This document shows, piece by piece, positions 36,801-45,637 of a DNA stretch of 64,000 nt. The translations under genes and the position numbers were made by a program. The DNA lies in NCBI GenBank assembly GCA_000403495.2, contig KE159799.1, forward strand, positions 784,782 to 848,781. Reading direction: 5' to 3'. Positions within the stretch are counted from its first letter, which is position 1. Each line of letters starts with the position of its first letter. Origin of the DNA: Lachnospiraceae bacterium 10-1. GTDB taxonomy: Bacteria; Bacillota; Clostridia; Lachnospirales; Lachnospiraceae. The notes under the pieces are model-generated. The model ran no database searches. It was not told where the DNA came from and saw only the letters and a list, made by a program, of their open reading frames with translations.

Positions 36801-39039
36801 CAGTAATCGGAATAATTATATCTGTAATTTCCGCCTGCCCGTCTTTATCCGAAAATATTTTCTTACATACAGAACACTCCCAATACTCTAAAGTTCCCGT
36901 TTGCGTACAGTCCGCATCAACCTTTTCGTGATGGGTAAGTGTATGGGCGGCAATCGGTATTTCCGTATCTGTAATTTCGTTCTGCCCGTCCTGATCTGAA
37001 AATTTCTTTCCACAAACAGAGCACTCCCAATATTCCAAAATCCCCGTATGTGTGCAATCCGCTTCCACCCTGTCATGATGGGTAAGCGCCGCACCGTTAT
37101 TGTGGATACATGGAAGAATTATGACGGTTTTTGAAATAGTTCCTTTGTCTGCATGGGTATAAGTGGCAGTATATTCCATATCAGATACTTTTGTAACACT
37201 CAATATCCAGCCACTCGTATCCACCGTAAAATCCTGATTGCAGATTGTAACATTCCCCGCAAGGGTTACTTTCCCCTTAATCTCCGCCGCCATGTCCGCC
37301 GAGGTATAGTGCATATCCGAAGGAACAGAAATCATGTCTGCTGTAGGTGCGGATTTAATATTATAGGTTCCCTTAGAGCCAAGAATTGTATTGCTGTCCA
37401 GCACATTGGCAGAACTGAGAGTCAGTAAGCCATCGCTGCTTGCTTCTGTTGAACCGCCGATACCGGGAGCATCGGAGATTCCATCGAAGCCTCCCTTTGC
37501 AACCACTTTACCGCCATTAATAGTGATATTACCACCCTTACCATCGTTAGTAAAATCCCCCGCTGCACCACCAATTCCGGCGGACGCATAACCTGCACTT
37601 CCACCAGTAGCTGTGATGTTTCCGCCATTGATTATCACTGTTCCACAGTCAATATCGCCGTCATTATTATTTAAATCATAAAGTGAACCACCAATGCCAG
37701 CACTATATGGTCCAGAAACATCCAATGAACCTGCGCTCTCTGCGGTAATTACTAAGGTTGCTCCTTTCGGTACATAAATTCCACATTCAGAACCCTTTAT
37801 TGTATTGCTGCCCTCTAAGGTCAGATTCATGGTCGCGTTGGGGGCGATGCCTACATATGCCGCCTCGAAAATATTTAAGCCGGAAAACGTCACATTATGG
37901 GTGCCGCTTTCCACAGAAATCATTGCAGCTTGGCCTGTGCCGGTAAAGGTATGCCCCGGACAGCCGCCGTCTTCTGCGGTTAATATATTTTTAAGAGTTT
38001 GAGATATGTTAATTTCTTCCGCAGTCTGCACCGGTGCGTTGGCATTGTCAAGTGCCTCTTGCAGTTCGTAGCAACGAGACAGGTCAATCTCCTCCTGTTC
38101 GTCCTCGTTCAGTTCCCCATAGAGAACAAGGATTTCTTCAAGCTGCGCCCGCACATCCTCTGCATTATCCTCCGTTACCTTATCCGGCAGGGCAGCAATC
38201 AAATCCTCAACAGGACAGATGCGGCACTTATAGGTACACAGGCTGCCTTCCCCGTCCTCCGATTTTGGTATATAGCCGCAGTCCGCATCATGCTCCTGAT
38301 GATGTTTGCAGATGCCTGTATCTTCCTGATTCTCCGTATTTTCTTCCGGCGCTTTTCCTTTGCAGTCTAAGAGACTGGCATCATCAGCACCGCACACAGG
38401 GCAGTCCCCGTTGATGCTGTCCTCCGTGCATAATGTCTCACAGATACATTTGGCGGTATCTGTTCCCGTATCTTCGGTATTCTCCCCGGTATCCTCCGGC
38501 TCCGTGCCATTACAGATTTCACAGACATAGCCGCAGTCCTGCGCTTCTTGATAACCGCAGCTTTCGTCATGCTCGTGATGACAGTCCAGCACCTTTGTGA
38601 CACAGCCGCTTTCCTCACTGCATACATGGGTACAGAGTGACGGCTCCCGATTCCCTGCATCAGAGGGCGTAGCATTTCCCTCTCCCATGCTTTCCTCCGT
38701 TTCCCCCGTTTCCGGATAGCACCCGTCCGTATGCGTATGCACACACTCCGTAACAGTTTTATAACATTCTTCCGTATGCTCATGGGTACACGGCTGTGCT
38801 TCCCTATAACCGCAGTCCGGCGTATGCTCCGTGTGATGTTCACAAAGCCCCGCTTCCCTGCCCGAAGCAGACACGGCAAGCCCGCTGGCAGGCAGCGTAT
38901 TGAATATTAAAGCCGCCGCCATCAGGAAGCCCATGCTTTGACGCAGCCTGCCCCCTTTTCGTTTTCTTCCCTCTTTTTCATCCAGAAAATCCCCTACAGG
39001 GTGTTTTCTGAAAGAAAATAATCCTTTATCCTTTTCCAT
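33883..39039 (-). CDS. Giant repetitive Cys/His-rich surface protein
   Basis: 1718 aa. A signal-like hydrophobic segment (about 35-58) follows a long basic N-tail. Residues about 60-275 are Cys/His-rich (CEHHTEHTPDCGY, CTHEHTEECY, CVHTHTDGCY). About 340-560 resembles a parallel beta-helix (GIYVPKGATLVITAES, GTVIINGGNITATGGSAG). About 650-870 has four or five units built on HTLTHHE...YWECSVCGKKFSD. About 1130-1400 has five copies of a unit with WKSDSSSHWHEC, CGDKTDTAAH and YKCSVCGYV. Then come a Gly/Ser/Asn and Pro/Thr linker, a beta-rich domain, and a single C-terminal TM (WWLIVVGALVVIMGIGVFFVV) before KKKEEDN. No LPxTG is visible. It is likely a cell-surface adhesin, with paired Cys possibly binding metal (inference). 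The start overlaps the upstream gene by 46 bp, with AAGGAGG. Confidence 0.85.
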   Translation of the reverse strand: MEKDKGLFSFRKHPVGDFLDEKEGRKRKGGRLRQSMGFLMAAALIFNTLPASGLAVSASGREAGLCEHHTEHTPDCGYREAQPCTHEHTEECYKTVTECVHTHTDGCYPETGETEESMGEGNATPSDAGNREPSLCTHVCSEESGCVTKVLDCHHEHDESCGYQEAQDCGYVCEICNGTEPEDTGENTEDTGTDTAKCICETLCTEDSINGDCPVCGADDASLLDCKGKAPEENTENQEDTGICKHHQEHDADCGYIPKSEDGEGSLCTYKCRICPVEDLIAALPDKVTEDNAEDVRAQLEEILVLYGELNEDEQEEIDLSRCYELQEALDNANAPVQTAEEINISQTLKNILTAEDGGCPGHTFTGTGQAAMISVESGTHNVTFSGLNIFEAAYVGIAPNATMNLTLEGSNTIKGSECGIYVPKGATLVITAESAGSLDVSGPYSAGIGGSLYDLNNNDGDIDCGTVIINGGNITATGGSAGYASAGIGGAAGDFTNDGKGGNITINGGKVVAKGGFDGISDAPGIGGSTEASSDGLLTLSSANVLDSNTILGSKGTYNIKSAPTADMISVPSDMHYTSADMAAEIKGKVTLAGNVTICNQDFTVDTSGWILSVTKVSDMEYTATYTHADKGTISKTVIILPCIHNNGAALTHHDRVEADCTHTGILEYWECSVCGKKFSDQDGQNEITDTEIPIAAHTLTHHEKVDADCTQTGTLEYWECSVCKKIFSDKDGQAEITDIIIPITDHTLIHHAEQGATCTAAGNKEYWDCSICGKKFSDQDGKTEIADADIVIAVKAHTLTHHEGREAGCLTDGNIEYWSCDVCNKLFSDSDGKQEITDTKISAKGHEYGAWESTGNGTHTHSCQRSGCDSTETENCTGGTATYTEKAICTVCGGKYGELLKDAGAPTGEISISTNHWNSFLHTITFGLFFKKTEQVTITAQDNESGVASVSYYISDGELTEDEVKALDSWTAGNTDKTTFSISPDQSCVVYARITDNQGNVTYISSDGMVFDGTSPSITGVTDGETYCTSQTVTVTDDNLESVTVNGKEQALSDGKFTLGAASGAQTIEAADKAGNITTVTVTVNAGHDYSTDWKSDGSSHWHECACGDRTDTAAHIKDGGSVTKPATETETGIRTYKCSVCGYVMQEEMIDRLPPSHTHNYGTEWKSDADSHWYECSCGNKSELASHIEDGGSVTKAPTETETGVMTYKCRVCGYVIRTADIDKLPSSHTHNYSTDWKSDESSHWHECVCGDKTDTAAHTEDDGSVSKAPTEKETGVMTYKCSVCGCIMRTESIDVLPHTHSYGTVWKSDSSSHWHECTCGDKSDTAAHTEDGGSVTKAPTETEKGVRTYKCSVCGYVIRTEDIAKLPPSSGGGGSSGGNGDNGGSGGNSGGNENNGGSSGSDEGQGSGGNGSTNPGNGNTTPQPSVTQPTDTNTNPGNETAPGTGTTPVNPGSGNTVKPGTAPVSGTGTPAQGTKQPFIKGADGKIGWDVIRAEEEQAQEGSTINVDMNGSVVVPGDIFDSIKGKDITITFDMGNGILWSVDGKSITTDKAGDIDFSVKTETNAIPVDIVNNVTGERYSIQISLAYEGEFGFTAVLSIELGKENAGYTASLYYYNESTGELEFICSDEVAEDGTVSLAFTHASDYVIAIDGEQEEESGNATEPEQPDTPDKDSTGQAEESPQAWRPWWLIVVGALVVIMGIGVFFVVKKKEEDN

Positions 39040-39439
39040 ATCGTTCCATTCCTCCTTGCTTTTCCGAAGGAAAAATGCTCCTGCCCCTGCGGGGGCAGAG
39101 GAATTTCCCTCCGTTCCGAAACATTTCCTTCACAGATATCCTGATAAACCGGGGCTTTCACAGACCATCTCTGCCATATGGCAATATCTCCTTCCTTTAT
39201 CCTCCTAAGCGGCTCCCTGAACCTCGTTTCCTCCAGCGGGCGCACGATAAAGTCGAAACTATGCGTCCGTATCGCCTCCCTTGCAAAATAGGGATCGTCC
39301 GTAATCCAGATCACCAGCGTATTTCCATACAGTTCCCGGTATTTACACACCAGCTCCATCCCCTGTGCGCCGTTTATGCCCACTACCACAACATCATATT
39401 CCCGCTCAAGATGGTACTCCCTGTCAATCACGCCCCGGC

Positions 39440-39775
<336 letters not shown>

Positions 39776-39811
39776 ATCCTGTCAACCTCCTTTGGCAAAA
39801 AATTTCACTTT

Positions 39812-39839
39812 ATTATAATAGATTTCCGAAAAAAAACAA
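39812..39839 (-). promoter_or_regulatory. Promoter of the surface-protein operon
   Basis: On the minus strand TTGTTT (39839-39834), 16-bp spacer, TATAAT (39817-39812). RNA would start near 39805, giving a leader of about 280 nt before the first structural gene. The weak -35 fits an activated promoter. Confidence 0.65.
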
Positions 39840-39851
39840 GACTTTTGGCAG

Positions 39852-39879
39852 GAACGTCAATTTTCTGGCAAGAACGTCA
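39852..39879. promoter_or_regulatory. Direct repeat, likely LytTR regulator binding site
   Basis: GAACGTCA occurs at 39852-39859 and 39872-39879 (20-bp period; on the minus strand TGACGTTC twice), within longer similar blocks TGGCAGGAACGTCA and TGGCAAGAACGTCA. LytTR-domain regulators bind paired ~9-bp direct repeats with about 12 bp between them. The pair ends 12 bp upstream of the minus-strand -35, a typical activator position, and next to a LytTR regulator gene. Confidence 0.6.
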
Positions 39880-39976
39880 GGCAGATTTTATAAATCAGGT
39901 CTTGACAGGTTTGAAAAATGTCTTTTTTTGTTGTATGATTATATTTGATTTTTTATGGATTTGAGGTGAAACCAGT

Positions 39977-40768
39977 TTGAAGATTGCTTTAGTAGATGAT
40001 GAACAGAACTATCTGGACGAAATGGCAGGGCTTGTCTGCGACTTTGGCGCACAGCGCCACTGCCATGTGGAAACTGTCCCATTCCTGAATGCGGAAGGCT
40101 TCTTTAAGGCATTCGGGGACGGCAGCTTTTCTGCAGGCGGCTGTTTTGATGCCGTTTTTATGGACATTTACATGGACGGCATGGACGGCGTTGCCGCCGC
40201 ACAAAAAATCCGGAGCATGGACAACAGGTGTGTCCTCGTGTTTCTGACTTCCAGCTCGGACTTTATGCCGGACGCCTTCTCCTGCCATGCGTTTGAATAT
40301 ATTATCAAGCCTTTCTCCCCGCAGCGTATATTCAAAGTCCTTGGGGACATTCTGGAAATGCTTCCCCCACTGCAAAAATACATAGAGGTAATAAACGGCA
40401 GGAAAACCATTCATGTATTCCTTGACGAGATTTCCTCCGTCATTACGGACGCACATTATCTTGACATCGCCCTTTCAAACGGGGAAACCCTGCACTGCCG
40501 CATGACCATGCCGGAATTTGTAATGCTTACAGATGGGGATTCCCGCTTCCTTGCCGTCAATAAGGGTATCATGGTAAACGCTGGCTGCATCCTTGAATTT
40601 ACGGACAACTGCTGTGTGCTGGAAAACGGCGCAAAGCTGCCAATCCGTGTGCGGGACCGCCTGAAAATCGAACAGGCGGCGAGGGATTACAATTTCAGGA
40701 AGATACGGGAGCGTCAGGCACACTTTGCCGGACGCCCTGTGCCGGAAGGCATCAGGAAGGGGGACTGA
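39977..40768 (+). CDS. LytTR-family response regulator
   Basis: 263 aa. The receiver domain has the acidic pair DDE, phospho-Asp 63 (VFMDIYMDGMDG) and Lys in YIIKPFSPQ. The C-terminal LytTR DNA-binding domain (about 135-240) contains YIEVINGRKTIHVFLDEISSV and RFLAVNKGIMVN. The start is TTG 39977, with GAGGTG 8 bases upstream. It forms an operon with the histidine kinase 2 bp downstream and is divergent from the surface-protein operon it probably controls. Confidence 0.92.
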   Translation: MKIALVDDEQNYLDEMAGLVCDFGAQRHCHVETVPFLNAEGFFKAFGDGSFSAGGCFDAVFMDIYMDGMDGVAAAQKIRSMDNRCVLVFLTSSSDFMPDAFSCHAFEYIIKPFSPQRIFKVLGDILEMLPPLQKYIEVINGRKTIHVFLDEISSVITDAHYLDIALSNGETLHCRMTMPEFVMLTDGDSRFLAVNKGIMVNAGCILEFTDNCCVLENGAKLPIRVRDRLKIEQAARDYNFRKIRERQAHFAGRPVPEGIRKGD

Positions 40769-40770
40769 AC

Positions 40771-42087
40771 ATGGATATGGAAAAATGGTTATCGGCGCTG
40801 CTGGTGCTTCTGGTACTGCTTCCTTCGGGGGCATCCTGCTATTATGTAATGAAGAACCAGATGAAGTACACCCTGCGTAAGACAGCCGCACTATTCATGG
40901 CTGTCCTGCTCCCATATGCTTTTCTCTGCTCCGCTTTAAGCGTCTTACTGCGGATTGATGTAAATATCATCCTCCTGCCGTCCCTCATCCTGTTCTTTTT
41001 CCCATACCGCTGCACCGTGACAGCAAGCCTGCCAAAATGCCTTGCCGTCTATGTGGGTGTCTGTGCCGTCCATACCTTTCCGGCACAGTTCGCCTATGCC
41101 TTTGACGCTTTTCTTCATCCGGCGTCGGGTGCGGCGGACTTCTCTGTGGAAGCGGCTTTTTTCCGGCTTGTGCTTTCCTGTCTGGTTGCCGCCGCTTTCG
41201 CACAGCCTGCCTGCGGGCTTTTTTTCAGGATTATCGACTGTCTGGACACTCCAAAGATATGGTACTCCACCGTCATATTGTCCTCTGTCTTTCTGTTCTT
41301 CAATATAGCGGCTGTCCCCCAGTCCTACAGCACCCTCCATACAGGGCGTATGTTTTCCCTTTTCCTGCTACTGGAGGGCTGCCTGTTTGCAATCCTTACA
41401 GCAATTTATGTGCTCCTTTACCTGGGGACAAGCGTTATACTGGAACACGCCGAGCTGAAGGAACACACACAGCTTCTTGAAATGCAGGCACGCCAGTACC
41501 GGACATTGCAGGAGCATATGCGTCAGACTGCACGTCTGCGGCATGACTTCCGCCATTCCGTGCGCCTGCTTTCTTCCCTTGCAGAAAAAGGGGACATCGG
41601 CAGCATCCAGACACATCTTGCGACATACGAGGTCAGCCTTGCGGAAAATGCACCCTCAAATTACTGTGCCAGCGCTGCCCTCAATGCGCTGTTTAGCCAC
41701 TATCACGAGATAGCTGTTTCAGCAGGCATAGACACAGACTGGCATATTGAACTGCCGGAGCTTACGCCTGCCAATGAACTTGACATCGTTTCCCTGTTCG
41801 GGAACCTGATAGAGAACGCCATCGACGGGTGCCTTACCGTGCCGGAGGGCAGGCGGTATTTCTGCCTGACCACGGAAATCCGCCATAAAAGCAGTCTGTA
41901 CATCGTTTCCACCAACAACTTTGACGGCAGGGTGCGGAAAGGGAAGGACGGCTACCGTTCCACGAAGCACGGCGGAAACGGGATCGGGCTTGCTGCCATT
42001 GCAGCAGCAGCAGAAAAGTACGGCGGTTCGGCACAGGCTTCCAACAGCGGAACGGAGTTTTATGTAGATGTGGTGCTGAAAATATGA
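40771..42087 (+). CDS. GHKL-type sensor histidine kinase (AgrC-like)
   Basis: 438 aa. Six or so TM helices lie in residues 1-225, a coiled-coil dimerisation region around 230-260, phospho-His in RLRHDFRHSV, N-box LFGNLIENAIDG and G-box HGGNGIGLAAIAAA near the end. Kinases of this class pair with LytTR regulators and often sense peptides or membrane state. No propeptide gene (AgrD-like) was noticed nearby. It is the last gene before the RIT element. Confidence 0.92.
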   Translation: MDMEKWLSALLVLLVLLPSGASCYYVMKNQMKYTLRKTAALFMAVLLPYAFLCSALSVLLRIDVNIILLPSLILFFFPYRCTVTASLPKCLAVYVGVCAVHTFPAQFAYAFDAFLHPASGAADFSVEAAFFRLVLSCLVAAAFAQPACGLFFRIIDCLDTPKIWYSTVILSSVFLFFNIAAVPQSYSTLHTGRMFSLFLLLEGCLFAILTAIYVLLYLGTSVILEHAELKEHTQLLEMQARQYRTLQEHMRQTARLRHDFRHSVRLLSSLAEKGDIGSIQTHLATYEVSLAENAPSNYCASAALNALFSHYHEIAVSAGIDTDWHIELPELTPANELDIVSLFGNLIENAIDGCLTVPEGRRYFCLTTEIRHKSSLYIVSTNNFDGRVRKGKDGYRSTKHGGNGIGLAAIAAAAEKYGGSAQASNSGTEFYVDVVLKI

Positions 42088-42340
42088 GTGGGTTCAGAGG
42101 GTTCAAAAATGAACACGGGTTTTTTATAACCAGTAATTTTAGCAGTGGTTATAGGAACAAAATTCTTATAGGAATATTTCTTGAAAACCGTTGAAAACAC
42201 AAGCGTGTATCTAAAAAATATTCCTATAAAAATTTGCTTATACTAAGGAATGTGGCGTAGGCAAAAATTTTAAATTTTAAAAAATTCCTATAAAAATAAG
42301 GGAAACTATAAAAAGCAATGATTACAAGGAAATCAGCCAC

Positions 42341-42499
42341 ATGAGTCTTGTGGAATTGGAAAAAACACATGGAGTATCAACGGATTATCTTCTCTGCCTG
42401 ACAGAAAGCCAAAACCATCTGAATACGAAACTTACCAAATTACACAAGGTGATGATATGGTGGAAAATCTGGCATTTACAAAAGTTCACCTATAAATAG
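42341..42499 (+). pseudogene. Fragment of an Xre-type helix-turn-helix regulator
   Basis: A short frame reading LEKTHGVSTDYLLCLTE, the characteristic end of an HTH_XRE domain (...YGVSTDYLLGLT). The DNA-recognition helices upstream are missing and the tail is not family-like. Remnant inside the RIT left region. The rest of 42175-42695 shows only AT-rich DNA with TATAGGAA-like motifs. Confidence 0.6.
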
Positions 42500-42695
42500 T
42501 CAAAAACAGAGCTACCATTGTGAGAAATATAGACTCTGGTAACAGAAGCTTGAAAAATTGTATTGAATTTCTATTTTATATATGTGAATTCATAGGATTA
42601 AATAGATTTAATCAAATTTTGCTTAAATAGGATTTCAAATGTGTATATAAAACCAATTACCCTTCTATGAAGTGATTGTCCTATAAAATATATAA

Positions 42696-42729
42696 CAAAA
42701 AGTGGGTACTGCATTTTTGCAATACCCAC
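42696..42729 (-). terminator. Intrinsic terminator of the small gene 42755-42988
   Basis: GTGGGTATTGCA, loop, TGCAGTACCCAC followed by TTTTTG on the minus strand. It begins 25 bp after the gene. Confidence 0.85.
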
Positions 42730-42754
42730 AAATAGAAAAATACTTATAGCTAGG

Positions 42755-42988
42755 TTATTGAGCTCCACCGTATGTTGTATATCCATGATTGTCCTTATCT
42801 GTATGGACATTTTCAATGTGCCCGTCAGGATATTTGTCGTAAGACAGATGGCGATTCTCACTTCGGGAATACACTACGATATGCTCATAGCCATTTTTCT
42901 GCTGGACAGTTTTATCACCACCGGCAGCTAAAATGCCCCGCTCGGCCTCTTCGACATCAACTCTACCAGGATTATAATACAGACTCAT
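42755..42988 (-). CDS. Small protein of unknown function in the RIT element
   Basis: 77 aa, hydrophilic, rich in Tyr, His, Asp and Gly (MSLYYNPGRVDVEEAERGIL ... YDKYPDGHIENVHTDKDNHG). No TM and no recognised family. AAGGAGGT precedes ATG 42988 by 7 bases. It has its own consensus promoter and terminator, so it is a complete monocistronic unit carried as cargo. Confidence 0.75.
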   Translation of the reverse strand: MSLYYNPGRVDVEEAERGILAAGGDKTVQQKNGYEHIVVYSRSENRHLSYDKYPDGHIENVHTDKDNHGYTTYGGAQ

Positions 42989-43039
42989 AGTATTGACCTC
43001 CTTATTGAAATATAAATTATTCCACAAATTGACACTTTT

Positions 43040-43067
43040 ATTATAGCATTTCAGAGAAAAATGTCAA
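43040..43067 (-). promoter_or_regulatory. Consensus promoter with flanking inverted repeat
   Basis: On the minus strand TTGACA (43067-43062), 16 bp, TATAAT (43045-43040), both perfect. ATTGACA (43028-43034) and TGTCAAT (43062-43068) form 7-bp inverted arms enclosing the promoter and may be an operator. It drives the 77-aa gene, with a ~45-nt leader. Confidence 0.85.
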
Positions 43068-43147
43068 TACATATGCAATTCCGCACTTTTATGTAACGGG
43101 GTATGTTAATTATTATCATATAGATTTTATGATGAATTTGTCCTACC

Positions 43148-43294
43148 CACTATGCTCATGCGGATATGGAGCATAAACATAGAGTTGTTGAAGCCATCAC
43201 ACTACAGGACAATCCGTTCTGCTCCAAACTAGATTTTACAACATATACTGTAACTGACGAAGAAACTTTCGAAAAATTGATTGGATTAAAATAA
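43148..43294 (+). pseudogene. 3' remnant of a RitC-like tyrosine recombinase
   Basis: Reads HYAHADMEHKHRVVEA and ends TVTDEETFEKLIGLK, the same tail as the intact third recombinase (YAHADTEHKRKAIEA ... TVTDEETLKKLAGLK). DNA similarity continues past the stop (CATATTTTTATTGGAGCTTTTG). It is a decayed earlier copy, so the locus has hosted such elements more than once. Confidence 0.85.
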
Positions 43295-43448
43295 CCATAT
43301 TTTTATTGGAGCTTTTGAAGAATTTGAAATTTATACTCCCACACAATCTTAAGAAAAGTTCCTACCAAAATTGGCAAGGCAGTAACTGTCCGATATGCTA
43401 TAGGTAGCAGGGACATCCCTGACTACTACAGCTAGGAGGAACATTATT

Positions 43449-44684
43449 GTGACAGTAAAAGAAACGATACCGATTGAGGGGTTACTGGAGGGCTATGAAG
43501 CTGCCCTTTCACAAACAGGCTACAGCATCACAACAAAGCTGCTGTTAGTAAGACGGGCTGAACTTATGGTTCGGCGGCATCAAAACGCTGGTCTGACCTA
43601 TTTTGAACAGGCCATCATCAACTGCTATACAGGCGAAATTGATGACAAATATTTTAAAGGCAATATGCAGAAAAAGCATTATGAACGGACTCGGCGTGAG
43701 ATTGACCGTTTTGTTAGCTATATCTGCACCGGAAGGATTGATGCCCTGTCAAGCACACTTCGAGGGGTAAGGCAGAAACTGACACCCCATTTTGAGAAAA
43801 TCGCAGAAGAATTTATCGCAGGAGATTTTCATCCAAACACCCGCTGTGATATACGATGGGTGACATACAAATATTTCGCCTGGTTAGAGGAACAGGGGTT
43901 TTCCGATTTAGCTGGCGTTGGAACAGTACATATCCAGAAGTTTCTTCTGGCCTGTTCAGAGAAGTATGCGCCCGGTACTATCCACGATATACGGCTGTAT
44001 CTGAAGAAACTTTATGCTTTCCTTTATGAAACCGGGCGGGCAGAGAATGATTTCTCCGCATTGTTTTCTTTTTCGGTGAACCGGGAAAAGAAGGTGTTTC
44101 CAGTTCTTCCAAAATCAGATATTGCTAAACTGCTGGAAACGATCGACCGCTCAAAAGTCAAAGGGAAACGTGATTATGCAGTTATGATGCTGGGGACGGT
44201 GCTTGGACTGCGAGCCTGTGATATAGTTTCCCTGAAGCTGACAGATATTGACTGGCTCCGTGGTGAAATCCGTATTGTACAGTCCAAGACTTCCAATCCG
44301 GTCATGCTTCCATTGACACAGGATGTAGGTGAGGCTCTGGAGGACTACATCCTTAATGCCCGGCCAAATACGGTGGATCAGGAGATTTTTCTACGCATTA
44401 ATGCGCCGCACACAAAACTTGCCGCCGCAGTGACAGTTGGAGAAATCTACAGGGACTGCTGTATTGCTGCCGGCCTTCCGGCAAGTACACGGTTCCACAA
44501 TCTGCGCCGTGCGCTTGGGACATCCATGGTAATGAACGGAGTATCTGTATATGATGTTGCGCAGGTATTTGGGGATAAAAATGTCAATTCTACAAAGCCC
44601 TACCTTGCAGCAGATATGGAACACCTCAAAATGTGCGCATTATCCTTTGCGGGAATCGCGCCGGAAGGAGGCGGTTCCCAATGA
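43449..44684 (+). CDS. Tyrosine recombinase RitA-like (first of trio)
   Basis: 411 aa. N-terminal core-binding domains to about 230. Catalytic Arg is in VLGLRACDIVSL, HxxR in FHNLRRALGTS, and Tyr in STKPYLAAD. The usual His/Trp of the LGH motif is replaced (VFGDKN). The start is GTG 43449 with AGGAGG 9 bases upstream. ATGA overlap with the next gene. RIT recombinases act together at element ends; their chemistry is little studied. Confidence 0.9.
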   Translation: MTVKETIPIEGLLEGYEAALSQTGYSITTKLLLVRRAELMVRRHQNAGLTYFEQAIINCYTGEIDDKYFKGNMQKKHYERTRREIDRFVSYICTGRIDALSSTLRGVRQKLTPHFEKIAEEFIAGDFHPNTRCDIRWVTYKYFAWLEEQGFSDLAGVGTVHIQKFLLACSEKYAPGTIHDIRLYLKKLYAFLYETGRAENDFSALFSFSVNREKKVFPVLPKSDIAKLLETIDRSKVKGKRDYAVMMLGTVLGLRACDIVSLKLTDIDWLRGEIRIVQSKTSNPVMLPLTQDVGEALEDYILNARPNTVDQEIFLRINAPHTKLAAAVTVGEIYRDCCIAAGLPASTRFHNLRRALGTSMVMNGVSVYDVAQVFGDKNVNSTKPYLAADMEHLKMCALSFAGIAPEGGGSQ

Positions 44685-45637
44685 CCGAGTTTTTGAGCCT
44701 CTTTGGGGAACGGCTCTCCAACTTTCTGGACTACCGTACAGCCCGTGGCTTTAAGCGGGAAACCTATCTCCGGTATTTCATAAAATTTGACCGCTGGTGC
44801 ATGGAAAACCATCCCACACAAACGGAACTGTCCCGTGAGCTTGTTCTTGAATGGATCAACGATAACACGGTTTCCGGTTATAACACCGCCCAGAGGGTTG
44901 CTTCAATGCGGCAGTTTGCAAGATACCTCTGCGCTGTCGGGGAGGATGCGTATATCCTGCCGGAGAAATATACACCGCTAAGAAGTAAAAGTGTAGCTTA
45001 CCTTTTTACCGACATGGAACTGACAGCCCTTTTCCGGTCTATTGACCAGCTGCCACCCACAAAAAAAGAACCATTTCTGAATGAGATCGCCCCTGCCCTG
45101 TACCGCCTAATCTATACCTGCGGCCTGCGCCCAAATGAAGGAAGGGAACTGCTGGTAGAAAACATCCATTTAGAAACGGGTGAAATCCTCATTACCCATA
45201 CCAAGCGGAACAAAGAGCGCTTTGTTGTCATGTCTGATGATATGCTCGCCCTTGCCCGCAGATATGAACAACGGCGGAAGATTTTCAGCTTTGGAAATCC
45301 ATACTTTTTTCCCTCGGCAAATGGCGGGGCGTTGACAACGGAAACCGTGTACTCTGCATTTAACAGGGCATGGTCCCATGCGGATTTATCCGGAAAATAT
45401 CCTAGAAAAGTCCGCGTATATGATCTCAGGCACCGTTTCGCTTCGGCCTGCCTGAACCGATGGCTCGCCAACGGTGAAAACTTGATGGCGATGCTCCCGT
45501 TCCTCCGTGAGTACATGGGACACAACAGCCTGTCTGAAACGGCACACTACGTCCACATCCTGCCGGAAAACATCATAAAGTCCTCTGCGATTGATTGGGG
45601 AAAATTTAACGCCATGTTCCCGGAGGTGACAGACTGA
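44681..45637 (+). CDS. Tyrosine recombinase RitB-like (second of trio)
   Basis: 318 aa. Catalytic Arg in TCGLRPNEGREL, box II YDLRHRFASACL (Tyr in place of the first His), GH in YMGHNSLSETAHY and the nucleophile Tyr in HYVHI. AAGGAGG lies 9 bases before ATG 44681, which overlaps the stop of the first recombinase. The longer frame from 44633 is rejected because it lies within the upstream gene. Its stop overlaps the next start (TGATG). Confidence 0.92.
   Translation: MTEFLSLFGERLSNFLDYRTARGFKRETYLRYFIKFDRWCMENHPTQTELSRELVLEWINDNTVSGYNTAQRVASMRQFARYLCAVGEDAYILPEKYTPLRSKSVAYLFTDMELTALFRSIDQLPPTKKEPFLNEIAPALYRLIYTCGLRPNEGRELLVENIHLETGEILITHTKRNKERFVVMSDDMLALARRYEQRRKIFSFGNPYFFPSANGGALTTETVYSAFNRAWSHADLSGKYPRKVRVYDLRHRFASACLNRWLANGENLMAMLPFLREYMGHNSLSETAHYVHILPENIIKSSAIDWGKFNAMFPEVTD

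Noticed and set aside
44633-44680. N-terminal extension of the second RIT recombinase
   Set aside because: The extra 16 codons lie in the first recombinase gene and AAGGAGG points to ATG 44681.
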